IMG/VR virus record: IMGVR_UViG_3300023179_000032
Span: 1-64,000 of that record
DNA from: a virus
Strand: one strand, 5' to 3'
Length of the DNA stretch: 64,000 nucleotides
Below, one piece after another: positions 41,046 to 54,100 of the stretch. A model generated the notes under the pieces. The model was given only the letters and a program-made list of their open reading frames with translations. It made no database searches and was not told the origin of the DNA. A program made the translations under genes and the position numbers. Position 1 is the stretch's first letter. Each line of letters starts with the position of its first letter.

Positions 41046-42166
41046 ATTTCAGCCTGCAATAAAGTTAGAGTTACTGTAATCGTAGCAGCTGATCCACTTA
41101 GATTGGTAACTGCTACAGGAATGTTAGTAGTTGGTGTTGCTTCATCATTAAAGCCAAATACTGCCGGAGCAAGTATTACTGTTTGTGATCCAGTTGTAAT
41201 AACTTCTGCAATTACTCCTGCATCGTAACTTGGATCAATTCCTTGTGCTCTACTAGCATCTGCGGTTCTTGTTGCATTACTTACATATAGTCTTACCCAA
41301 GCAGCATGGCTCGTTGTAATTTTGTATAGCATATAACCTTTAAATCCAACAATATCTAAGTCAGCAGAGCTGTTATTTGCTATACTTGATGATGTGGAAT
41401 TTGACGTAGTCCTTGATCCTAGTAATATACTGCCCTGTATACCTTGAGCACCCTGTATACCTTGAATACCTTGAGCCGATGTTTCACCAGATAATCCTTG
41501 AAATCCTAGTATACCCTGTATACCCTGTATACCTTGACTACCTTCAATTCCTTGAACTCCGTCATTGCCTGTTATACCCTGTACACCTTGTATACCTTGA
41601 CTACCTTTAATTCCTTGAACTCCGTCATTGCCTGTTATACCCTGTACACCTTGTATACCTTGACTACCTGGAGGACCTGTATTTCCTGAATTACCAGTTC
41701 GCCCTTCTAATCCTTGTATTCCTTGTATACCTTGATTTCCTATAATACCACTAGTGCCTTGAAACCCTTGTGGTCCTTCTGATCCCTGAATACCTTGTAT
41801 ACCTTGAGATGCTGTTGCACCTTTTACACCCTGAATACCTTGGACACCTTGATTTCCATCAACACCTATGATACCATCTTGTCCTCTGATACCTTGTATA
41901 CCTTGACGACCTTGAGTACCTTGGCTTCCATTACTGCCTACAAATCCATCCTGACCTCTGATACCCTGTGTACCTTGATTACCTTTTATACCTTGTACAC
42001 CCTGTAAACCTTGCATTAAAGAAAGATTTTGAATACTGTATTCTAAAGACTGAATAGTATCATAAGTTTCAGTAAAATTTTGATTAATTTTTATAGCCGC
42101 TGCTCTGATAGTATCACCAGTTCCATCATTAGCTCTTGTTCCTACACTAATCGTTTGCTTTGCCAT
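41042..42166 (-). CDS. collagen-like tail-fibre protein, 374 aa
   Basis: The N-terminal 45 residues include MAKQTISVGTRANDGTGDTI and KINQNFTETYDT, an opening shared with fibre proteins of marine T4-like phages. Residues about 55-250 are Gly-x-Gln/Ile repeats (GIQGIQG, NQGTQG), predicted to form a collagen triple helix. The C-terminal 120 residues are a globular beta domain. It probably forms a trimeric fibre. It is three bases downstream of the giant gene. Confidence 0.85.
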   Translation of the reverse strand: MAKQTISVGTRANDGTGDTIRAAAIKINQNFTETYDTIQSLEYSIQNLSLMQGLQGVQGIKGNQGTQGIRGQDGFVGSNGSQGTQGRQGIQGIRGQDGIIGVDGNQGVQGIQGVKGATASQGIQGIQGSEGPQGFQGTSGIIGNQGIQGIQGLEGRTGNSGNTGPPGSQGIQGVQGITGNDGVQGIKGSQGIQGVQGITGNDGVQGIEGSQGIQGIQGILGFQGLSGETSAQGIQGIQGAQGIQGSILLGSRTTSNSTSSSIANNSSADLDIVGFKGYMLYKITTSHAAWVRLYVSNATRTADASRAQGIDPSYDAGVIAEVITTGSQTVILAPAVFGFNDEATPTTNIPVAVTNLSGSAATITVTLTLLQAEI

Positions 42167-42168
42167 TT

Positions 42169-45100
42169 TTATTCCTCATCTGTCCTTGCAATATCAGAAT
42201 CAAAAGTATAGTTTGTACTATCTAAAGTAGCCTTTGTTCCTTCATAAGTATCTACATCAATCTGTAAAAATTCTGCAATCTTATTATTAGATTCACTCAA
42301 ACTTTTACCAATATCACCCCAAACTGTTCCTTGTTTTCTTACTATGGTTATTCGTTTATTTAATGGATCTTCACGTAATTTTATAAACCCAAGGTCTTTG
42401 TTTACACTAGCTCCATGATTTACCCCATCTGTTATTAGATCAGCTGCATAAGATATGTCACCTTCTGGGCTATGCGGACTAATAGTTTTATCGTGTATAC
42501 TATACGGAATCTTTTTCAATCTATTAGTTCCAACAAATACCTCTAAATCTAGTACACGTTTATTATAGTTTGTTGTACTATCTGGATCATCTACTATAGG
42601 TTCCCAAGGTACAACCAATGTATTTGAAGAATCATCTAAAAATGCTAGATCAGTACGTGCCCAATTAAGATTTTTTACACTTGGATAATGTGTTATATCA
42701 CTTTCTACTAGTTCCCACCAAGTTGGTTCAAGATTAGGTGTTTTGGAAACATTTAGATTCTGTTTACTTCTATAAAGCTTTTCGTTATATATGACCTGTT
42801 GATTTAAAATATAAGTTTTACTTGATTCCCAAAGTTTATAATTAATTCCAGTAATCTGCTGCCAACTTTGTCCGTTGTAATTTACTACCTCATCCTGCAA
42901 GTACCTATAATTCGGATCCCAAATACCTAACCATTTGTAAGTTTTTGTTTCATCCTTATATGGTACTGTTTCTCTAAAACCAATATCATATACTTCTGTT
43001 CCTAACTTATGAACCTTAGGAACTCCTGTTCCCATAGTGCCTCTGCGTAGTTCTGTTATTTTATTACCAATACGACTCATATATTCAATACGTTCACCAT
43101 TAATGTACACGACCCCAGGTACGTTTGATATTCTATTAGCTTCAGATATTACTGATGAATCTTCAATATAGATGTCTTTATCTGTAGCATTTAAATTGCG
43201 TAATAATCTAGTAGTTCTATTTTTATTCAATCTAATATATGAATAATTGTTTAACATATCCTTAAAAATCATAAAACGCACAGGTATTCTATTAACATTA
43301 CTACTAAAAGTGATGATACCAAATCTATCATCTTCATTAGGAGTTTCAGTAAATCTAATACTGCGTCTATCTTCTCTTAAGATATAATCTGTTAAGGGTA
43401 CTAATAGTTTTTGATTTTTTGTTACCCAAACATAATTTGAGTTTTTAATTTGTGTATCAAAATACAATACTCCGCCACTAGCCTCAATTAAAACAGGATA
43501 ATATATGCTATCTATTAGATTGTTTACATTTTTTTCTATAGTTAAGTAAAATCTACCAATATCCAATAGGTCGTGATTAGTCATTGCTAAAATTTCTACC
43601 TGTGTGCCTAAAGGATAAACTGTCCTTAGTCTTATTCTACTATAACCTAAATCATTATCTATACGATATTCAGCAAACTTAGTAATAGAAACTGTAACTT
43701 CTGCATTTTCCTTATAATAATTAGGCTTAATTGTAATAGTCTTTTCTAACAAATTTAAAGAATAAGCAATAGCATCTGGAACTTTTATGCTATTAATAAA
43801 AACTTCATAATCAGTAGTACTGTATACATCAAGATCACCTTTGTTTAAAGGAATAGGATAAGTTACTTGTCTATTCTTTAGTATAAACCTAAATTGATCC
43901 ACACTATCTAAAATAGTATCACCAACTCTAACTAGTGTGTTTGGACCTAAAGGAGTTTTGTATCCAACAATATTATCTAAACGATAGAATTGATTAACAC
44001 CATCAGTTGTAATAATTTCTCTAGTTAATATACTTTGATCTGAACTACTGCCTAAAAATACACTGTATAGTACAACATCACCTACATTTAATACTTCGGG
44101 GAATGTTACACCAATTTTTCCAACTTTAATGTATGATTCTACATCATCTAAAATTTTAACCCAATATTTAGAATTTACTACAAAATCTCTATCTTCTTGG
44201 CTATAGACTAAGGGTAAATTGCTAAAATTATTATCTATTAAGGATTGATATACTTTAGTTTGATAAACAACCTCATCATTTAATTTATAACTAACATTGG
44301 ATTGCCAAGCACCTCTAGTTTTAAAAGGAATATTTGATATTGGTTTACCAGCTACTACAGTATAAACACTGATATTGTCCTGATAATCTGCATCCAATAC
44401 TATAGTAGTGTTTTCTTCAGTTGCTACAATACTATCAATAGTAATTAAATTAGTACCATTAAAACCAAATCCTAAAATAGATAAGTTTTGACCAGCAGGT
44501 GGAGTATTTAAAAGTATAACATTTAAATTATTATAATCAAAATAATAATCATCACCTATTAATATGTCATCGTTTAATTTTACAATGATAGCTTTTTCAT
44601 TATTTGGATATGACGTTAATTTAAACTCTTTAGTAACGCCATCTGTAATATACCTAATACAATTAATTTCACTAGTAACAGTTATATTTCTTTCAAATAC
44701 TTTAATAGCCAATGTATCAGCAACATGCCCTGGAATCATTTCTTCAGGTGCTGGACTGGTCATTGGGGTGATAAATCCATCTCCATCAATTATGATATCA
44801 TCAGCACGTATACCAGAAGCTGTTCTATATGTTGGGTTGGCTGCTAGATTACCACCTTCTATAATGGTATCATAAATTTCATCGTCTGTTGGTTCTCCTG
44901 AATCCCATCCTTTACTGGCCCAACTAAATTCTCCATCCCACAGGTTTAACTTACTAAATCCAATACTGCTGATACTTACTCCACCATAATCAATACCAGT
45001 CATTAATTGATCAAAATCAATTCCTAGCATACCAGCAGTTGGCTTATAAAAATGCTTGATTCTTTCCAATGCGTTTAAATTATTGAAATCTTTTTGATAC

Positions 45101-48100
45101 TCAATGCGTATAGGCAAGTTTTCACCTGGAGGATAGTCAAACGTCACACTACCATAATAAACAGTATAACCCTTTTTTTGTGATGTTAACTTTTGAACTT
45201 CATATTCTGTAACAAAAATTTCTACATTATCTACAAAAACTTTAAATTTAGTTCTATCTATATCTGGGCTGTATCTTAGTTCGAAAGTTATAGTACTGCC
45301 ATCACCCGTAAATGTATCAATCACATTGACATTTAGGACATCATCAATACTTTCTTTTTCATATCTATCAAATTTTACTGCTAATCTACTATTTCTAATT
45401 AGACTATTGCCTAAAATAGCATATACACTTGCTTCTCTGCCAGTTTCAGTAAATTGACCTCTAATTCTAATTTGCGGAGCTATATAATAACCTTCTCCTG
45501 GATCCAGTATATCTACCTGTACAATTTTGCCTCTATTGATGTAAAATTTAATTTTTAAAGGTCTAGTACATTCACCTGTTATTTCTACTGTGGGGTAGCT
45601 AGTATATCCTTCACCTTGATCAATAATCTGTACTTTGGCCACATTAAAGGTTGTATTATTAAGCCAAGAATTCCAAGGTTGCAACTTAAACAAATTTTCA
45701 TTTTCAATAAACACAGAATTTTTTTCAAATTGTGTAAACAATGTGCGTATTTTACCTGTTTTATTAATATAAGATGGTAGATCAAAATCAGTTATTAGAC
45801 TATTACTACTTTCTATAGTGTCATATACACTTACGAATTCTCTTATTTTAGTTCTAAAGGGCTTTACTTCTTTAATATAACTTTCGTAATCTTCTAAATT
45901 ATCGTTATTAAAATTAACTTTTTGACGTAAAGGACCTACAAAATGTAAGACCTTAATAAAACTAGTCTTAAAAATCCAATCTACAAAGGGTTGTTCTTTT
46001 AAAATATATCTAATAGAAGCAAAGAATAAATCTATATAAATCTTTCTTCTATTATCTACTAAAATTTTATTTTTTAAACTGTTTAATATAATTCTTAATT
46101 CTTGTGAACCAACCCTATCATATAAATCACTATCATATAGTAATCCATCATAGCCTTGATCATTTATTCTAAAATTATAAAAATCAGTGCTAAGTTGTAT
46201 AGCTCCGTTTTTTCGACCTACTATTCGATATATTTGGGTATAATCTACAGCTATATCATTAGATATTTTAAGAGCTAGCACCCAATCATCAGACGAACCA
46301 ATATTGTTAACTTTAACAATATCACCAATATTTGATTGTACTTTTAATAGTTCATCATAATCATTAACAAGATGATTAATCTTTGTGAATTGATTATAGC
46401 CATCTTCATACCAATCAATAAAGTACCAATATTTTGTTACATCAAAATCTTTAGTTTTTACCTTAACCCAATTATTATTGATAAAATGGTAAATGGCCCA
46501 TTCATTTAGTGTATTTTCATCACTGCGAACAACTACACTTAAAGGTCTTACAGTAATAGTTGTGCTAGCACTATAGTTAAGACCCTTATTTAGAACTTCC
46601 ACATTTGTGATAGATCCTACAGAATTTATAGTTAATTTTAATTCGGCATTAGTACCTGTGCCAGATATAGTAACTGATGGAGGTACTTGATAACCATAAC
46701 CTTTCTCTATAATCTTAACCTGTGTTATTTTTCCTTGGAATACAACTGGTTCTAATTTAGCCTGAACAAATCTTTGTGATACTACAAATCTTAATTCACC
46801 ATAAACATCTTTTATATAATCGTAAAGACCAAAGCTTATGTGTGGTATTTCATCTTTTATATAAAAATCACTTAGATCAATATTATCAACCTGTATAGAT
46901 TTAAAATCATTATTAAACTTTTCAACTAGTAGTTTTACTGCTTCTAGTCTATTAACAAACATTGTTTGATTGGGGTTAAATTCAATACCGTAACGCAGTT
47001 TAGGTGGTATGTTTAATCTAGGTAACATAACACCGCTATCATCAAATCCAATTAAACTATCAAACCATTTCTTTTCAATATAGGGTGGTATGGATGTTTT
47101 TTCATTGTTTGATATAATCTTGTATTCATTGTGTACCTGTAGATTTTTAGGATCTTGTATCCAATATTGTAAACTTAATAGTATATTGTCCTTATCTAAC
47201 AAAGGAGTTACATTGGCCAAACTAAATGCATTTTTATCTAAAAATTTAATATATTTGATATTAGCATTTTTAGGATTTTCAATAATTGTTGTACAATCTA
47301 TAGATGCTATTTTTCTGCCATGCTTGTTAGGTATTATTTTTTTATTTTTTACCCAAAAATAGTAGGTTAAATTTACCTTATTACTTAGATTATCATAACT
47401 TTTTTTAATGCTATAAGCTTTATCACCATATAAGCTAAGACCACTTATTCCTAAACTTATACCATCAACAGTGTCAGCAAGTTCGTCCCATTGACTAGGT
47501 AAAAATCTAGATTCTACCCATTCGTAAACATCTATACTTGCAGTTGGGAATAAGGTGTTCCAAACACTGTTATTGTATACAACATCACCTATTGTCGCAT
47601 CTAAAAACTTAGCTCTACGTAGATCCCACCATAACATACCAACCTGTGCATCTGTCCAAGCCAAACCATCATCAACACTGATAGGACTGATGAACCCACT
47701 GTTTTTATAACTATAATTTGCAGGATCATAGTAAGTTTTAAATTTAATTTCTTGTTCGGCTATGCCTGCAATTTTACCCATTTTTGGATTAATAATATCC
47801 AAATATGTAATTAAATTATTATTTTTTCTATTATATAAGAATATTTTTTTGAACCAGTCTAAACTAATAGGGTCCTTTTCATGTAATTCTTCATTCCAGC
47901 TATAGGTGTTTCTTTTCTTTTCATGAATATATACAACACCATCTCTACTGTTTTGACTATTAGTTAGATTATGATTACCTATTATAATAGTATTATCGCC
48001 TATAGTTATGCTAGGTATTTCAGTAGTAACTGTAGGACTTATTGATAACGATTCTGAAAATATAAATTTTGTATTATATCTATCAAAAATATCAACTCTT

Positions 48101-51100
48101 CCGACATCAGTTAAAAAATTAGAATCTGTTATATTTGTATAATTTACATCAATAGATGGTGCGTCACCTTTTCTACTTAGGATTACTAATGTTTTAGGCG
48201 TATCAGAATTATCATCATTAACAAACTTAACTTGGTAACCAAATTCCTCATTACTTTCTGCATTTCTATTATTAATAGTTTGAAATAATGCAAAATTACC
48301 ACTAGTCTTTTTATAAATTCTAACAGCACCTTGATTAGTAAAATTATTAGTATCCTCTAAATTAGCACCTACAGCAAGATATTGATTATTACTGCTTATT
48401 GATACACTATGTCCAAATCTATCCACAGTGTTTTCCACTGTTTGTATTAAACTATATGAATTATTATATACATAAACTTTTTTAGTAACTGCATCTGAAA
48501 TTACTATATTATTATAATCTTTACTAACGTCAAAATCTGAACAAAAACCTATGCTTGGTGTAACTAATTCTATTTTAATTCTTAATGATGCATCTACAGG
48601 ATTAAAAATATACAACCCATCACCTAAACAATTAACAAATAAATTATATTCTACTAAATTTGGGTTAGGATTTTCTTTTACAATAAATTTTAATTTAGTA
48701 CCAAAATTTAAGTTTACGTTTCCAGGTTTAATAATTGTAGTTTTATAAGTGTAATCTTGATTAGATTTTAAATTTGTTAGATAGTGTACACCTGGTAAAC
48801 TTTTCTTTAATGTTAAAACTTCCTGTAGCTCAACATCCTTAGTTAAAATAAAACTGTTAGAATCAATGACTTTCACATAGTATTCTTGATCATCCTCTGT
48901 TCCTACAATAGTATTAGTTAAACTTGTTAATTTAACTAACGTACCGTCAGCTAAACCATGTTGATTTATAACAATTCTATTATTTAAATAATCTAACCTA
49001 TTACCTGTAGTCAAAGTAAAATCACTATTGAATACTAAAGTTTGTTGTGGTATTGAGTAAACAAGAATAACTCTTTCTAAAGTTGTAGCATTACGTTTTC
49101 TTATGCCACTAATTGCTATAAATCGAAAATCTTCACTTACTGCTGTAACATCACCATAATCAAATACGTTATTTTCAGAAAATAAAAGTTGTTTTTTCAC
49201 CCATAAAGGTGTAAGATAAGGTTTTGAATATACTAATACTTGTCGATTACTACTTGTAGTTTCTGTCCAAAACAAATTATCTGTAGGAACATTAGTTGTG
49301 TTAGATATACAAACATAAAACTTGCCATCTGTAGGATAAAAAACTACATCATTAACTGTATAAGATGTGCCTAAATTAAAATTATATTTGAAAACTTCTT
49401 TTTTTCGTAATGTAACTAATAACAAAGTAGTCAAACTATTAGTACTAACTCTATAACCAAATTCTTGATTGGGTTCAATATTATAATTGCTTAAATTTGT
49501 TTTTTTGTATACTTTTTTATTTTTCCAAATGCTTTCATAACTTTCATTACTAATCCAAGCTAGTTCACCATAAGGCCAATCATTAATTTCTAAATTAATA
49601 TACTTAGGTACTAACAAATTATCTATATTACTAAATCTATGTTCTGTAAAATTATATGTTATTACGGTAGGTATATTTAAATTATTAAGTTGAAATCCTA
49701 CAGGTATAGCAATTTTAAAAGTTTTAGCTACTGCATCTACTGCTGTAACTATATAAAATCCAAATAATTTATCGTAATCTGATGTGATAGCTAGTATGTC
49801 GTTGACCTGTATATTTGGAAAAATATTATAAGTAAATTGCACTTGATTACTAACAACAACAACATTTGTAATTGTAGAATAAAGTTTATTATATCTAAAA
49901 ATATTCCAATCATCATTAAATTGATTTATTTTCTTTTGAAAACCACACCATACATAATCACCTGAAACTAGATCAGATGGGGAAATCAAACTATCTTCCT
50001 GCATGGTTATTAGATCACTTAGATCATCTAATATTACTTTGGCCATTTCAACTTTACAAAATCCTGGTGTTTTTAATAAAGGATAGGGAGTATCATCAAC
50101 AGGCCATAAATTTTTGTCGTAATTTTTTGGTTTTAGATAGATATCGTTAGCTGTGTATCTTATAACAAAATCATTTTTACTAGGATCGATCTCGTCTACT
50201 ATTTCAAATGGCTGTGGATCTAATTTAAAAAATGTTTCATCTAGTGCAAATTCCACTTCATCATATGATTCAGTTGATCCAAATCTACCTACACGTATGG
50301 CCCATTCTTCTAAAAATTCAAAGCTATCTTTACCATCAGAACTTAGTACATCAAATAGTTTGTTAAGGCTGTTAACTGTGCCTTTTTCTGTGATCATTCC
50401 CTGATAAAATTTAAACTCACTGACATCATTTTTAATAATATTGCTTAGATATTGGCGTTTTTGATATCCTATTAGATGTTGAGCTATTCGCTGTTGATCA
50501 ATGTCAAAGTTATCACTATCTAAATCATAAAAATCTAAAAATTGTAAAGACTTATAATCCCAATTAGGTATTAATTTAGATTCAGGAGCAGTGGCCAGTT
50601 TATTCCATTGTGTATTATCAAAATTTTCACTACCAATTATTTTTGTTAAAGCACTGTAATAAAATTCTTTATACTTAACTATATCACCTATATTATAATC
50701 AATCCAAGAAGTCCATTCTTGGATATGTGCTTCATCATATACAAAGCCTGGGCTATCAAAACTACCATTCCAGTCTATAGTTTTATACCCGTATACCTTA
50801 AGTCTTTCCTGTCTATATCCTGTTGATTTATTAAAAATTACATCGTTAAACTGTGTAACATTATCTATAATAAGTACGTGTTCTTTTTGTACTAGATATA
50901 GTCCCAATCCGTAGATACCTAGCTCAGTATTTTTAGGTTTGACTATAAATTTTCCGTTTTCTCTATAAAAATTTAAATCTTCTGGCTTATATTTTCCACC
51001 ATCTGCTCTAAAAATTTCATATTCATAACTATTCAAAATGTCATTTACTACATTATATTCCAAGTTAACAGAAATTTCTAGTGCGGAAGGACTTAAACTT

Positions 51101-54100
51101 ATAGCACTGGCTCCATCACTATTAATGTTATCAATCTGTAAAAAATATTGTTCTTCGAAATTATTTTGACTTATATGAGGTACAATAGTTCTATAAAATT
51201 GTCTATTATATAAAACTATGTCATTGTACAAATAATTTGTTAATTGAAGCCAATCTCTATAGCTATCTGATCCAGCACTCCAGTTTTGAGTAGTCCAAAA
51301 CAAAAATTCTTTAACACTCAAACTCCAATCACCTATAGAATTAATTTCTGAAATATAATTAGTAAAGATAAAACCTTGACTTTTTAAATATTCTTGATAT
51401 CCTAAAAGAAAATCTACAACTTCTTGTTTACTATAAATGATAGATCCATAAGTTAATATAGTAGGAGTAGGATCAAATTCACTTCTTATATTTGCATCTG
51501 CTCCACCAACAATAGGTAGAGCTGCTAGTTTAGCCAATAAATTATAGCTAGGATTACTACTGCTAGTATGAGATGTTTTTACTCTATAGTATCCATCCCC
51601 TATTCTAACAATATTACCCGCAACATATCTTTGTTGTGCTTCCCAAACAATAAAGCTTTCACTAATTCCACCTACATTGATGTCATAGCCTTTTTTGGTC
51701 CAAGGAAAATAATAAAAGTATGGTTGACTTAGACTATAACCTTTAATTTCATAACCTAATCCTAATTTTGTAACAACTTTTGTTACAATAACACCACTAT
51801 AAAATAGCTTTTTAGTTGGACTACTAGTGTTTAATATAACTTTATAATTTTCTTTTGGCACAAATACACTAGTTTTTGAATTAACATTCCTACTATCTAA
51901 TATTAAATTAAATTTTTCTTCACTAGTATAACCACTTATTCTGTGACTGAGCTTATTGGTTAATTGTGAAAGTATAGTCTTATAATCTGAAAGTGCTTTC
52001 TTTTCATTAGATAATAGATAATCAACAACATAATTAACTAATCCGCTAGTTTGTATTCTTTCGCTATCAGATGCTACACTTGTTATTTTTAAATCTTTAA
52101 GTTGTAGTCTTAAACCTGTTTCTGTGTAAACTAATTGATCAGAAGGATCTCTTTCTATTCTTGATCTGTCAAAATACACACTAAACACCTTATTAGGTGT
52201 CATTAATATCATATTTTTTAGAAAGCAAAAAGAATAATAACTACTTCTTCTCCAAGCGTTTTCAACTGGTCCAATGTCACCAAATATATAATTTTTATCT
52301 ACTCTATTATTAAACAATCCAGTTGCAATATTAGTTGCTATAGGATCTAATAATGCTCCTTGATCAGTAGTAGGAATATTATCTAAAATTGGTTTGACAA
52401 ATTTACTGTTTACTCTTAAAGGTTTATTAGGCTCTCTAATTACGCCATCTCTAAGATCATTCCAAAGCACATAATTATCACTAGTATATGGCGCAAGTCC
52501 GTACACTTCGTCCCACCATTTTGGTTTAATACTAAATCCTAAACTTTCCCAAGGAGCAATATGTATACGATCAGTATCAAAATACCATTTATAAATTCCA
52601 CGCCAATAACCATCTAGAGTAGTTTTATCAAAACTTTGACACTCAGAATAATTATAAGTAAATGGATTTGAACTCTTATAATTAACAGTTCTACTAAAAT
52701 CTTGATCTATTAGTAAAGTCCATTTAAAGAAATTAGAACTTATTATTTGATTAAATTCTTGTTTAGAATAATCTGTATTTCTATTAGAACCTTCAATATA
52801 ATTGTATATGTCAATAACATTTGGATCATATTCTATTTTAATATTATTAAAAATACGTTTTTCTAATTCTAAAATAAGATCATCTCTAAAATCATCAAAT
52901 GCTGCAATAATACTCCCATCGTGTCCTTGTATAACATTTTGAGGATACTGTAATGTTGTATCTAAATATTTTTTTGGTTCAAATTTTGGATACAAACCTA
53001 AACTTGTTGGGGTAGGTGGTATAAAACAACCATCTGTACTATCATACTCAAACATATCAACAATGTCATCTTCCTTTAATTTAACGAAGACTTTTACAAA
53101 TCCTTGATCAGTAAATTCGTAATCTCTTTTGTAAAGTAACTGTTGATTATTAACATATATGTAGGTAGCACCTGTACTTAACTTGTTTAAATTAAATAGC
53201 CTACTAAGAGGAAATTGATCTTGTACAAATTCTTTTATTTTAAATTGCGTATGTTTTTGTCCATTATATGCCAGCATATCACTAAAATAATAAGGCATTG
53301 ATTTTGTTTTATTAAGATTAATATTACGTAGTAGATCGTCAACAGAAACTTTAATATTTTCTATATCTTCTAAATATTCACTGTTGAAAATGAATGATCT
53401 TTTAAATTTATTATAATCATTCATTGCCATATCTATTGCTTTTAATATATTGGCATTGTTATCAGTAAGATGATACAATGATAAATTCATACTACCACTG
53501 TGCTGTATAAACTTAGTTCCTCTTTCTGTTAAGTTACCTATATCACGTAGGTTACCAGGTCCTGGATATACTCCCTTAAAATTGTCAAGACTGTCTATTA
53601 TTGAATCTACATGATCAATTACTTCGCCTAGTGTAAATGACTCTACATTTTCATTTAGTGGGTTATTTTGAAAACTTAATGGAAATTCATAGTATCCATT
53701 AGCATTTTTAGGTTGACTAGTATAACATTTTAAAGTAACAACATCGTTTTCAGTTATATCTTCTGCTAATTTTACAAGTTTATAAACTACACCGTCTCTT
53801 ATTTGAAATTGATTAAAATCTAATCTTTTTCCGTTAATATAAACTTTTAATCTTAAGTCATCTAAATTATCCTTATCATCAAACATATCTAAAGGAAAAT
53901 CATTAACAATTAATTTATTTGTAGTGTTAACTAGTTCATATTCATTTTTATATACTCGAATAACTGGCTGAGTATTTTCTAATACGTTCTTTTCCCAACC
54001 ATTAACTAATACTTTTTCATTTGATGTGTTTAATATTTGTAAAAACTTATTAGATGTAATGTCTGTTATAGTTGTAGTAACTATTTTATATTTGAAAATA

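Noticed and set aside
41400-42010. Dense short repeats that could suggest a CRISPR array or minisatellite
   Set aside because: They encode Gly-x-Gln/Ile collagen-like repeats in frame in a fibre gene. There are no constant repeat-spacer units.
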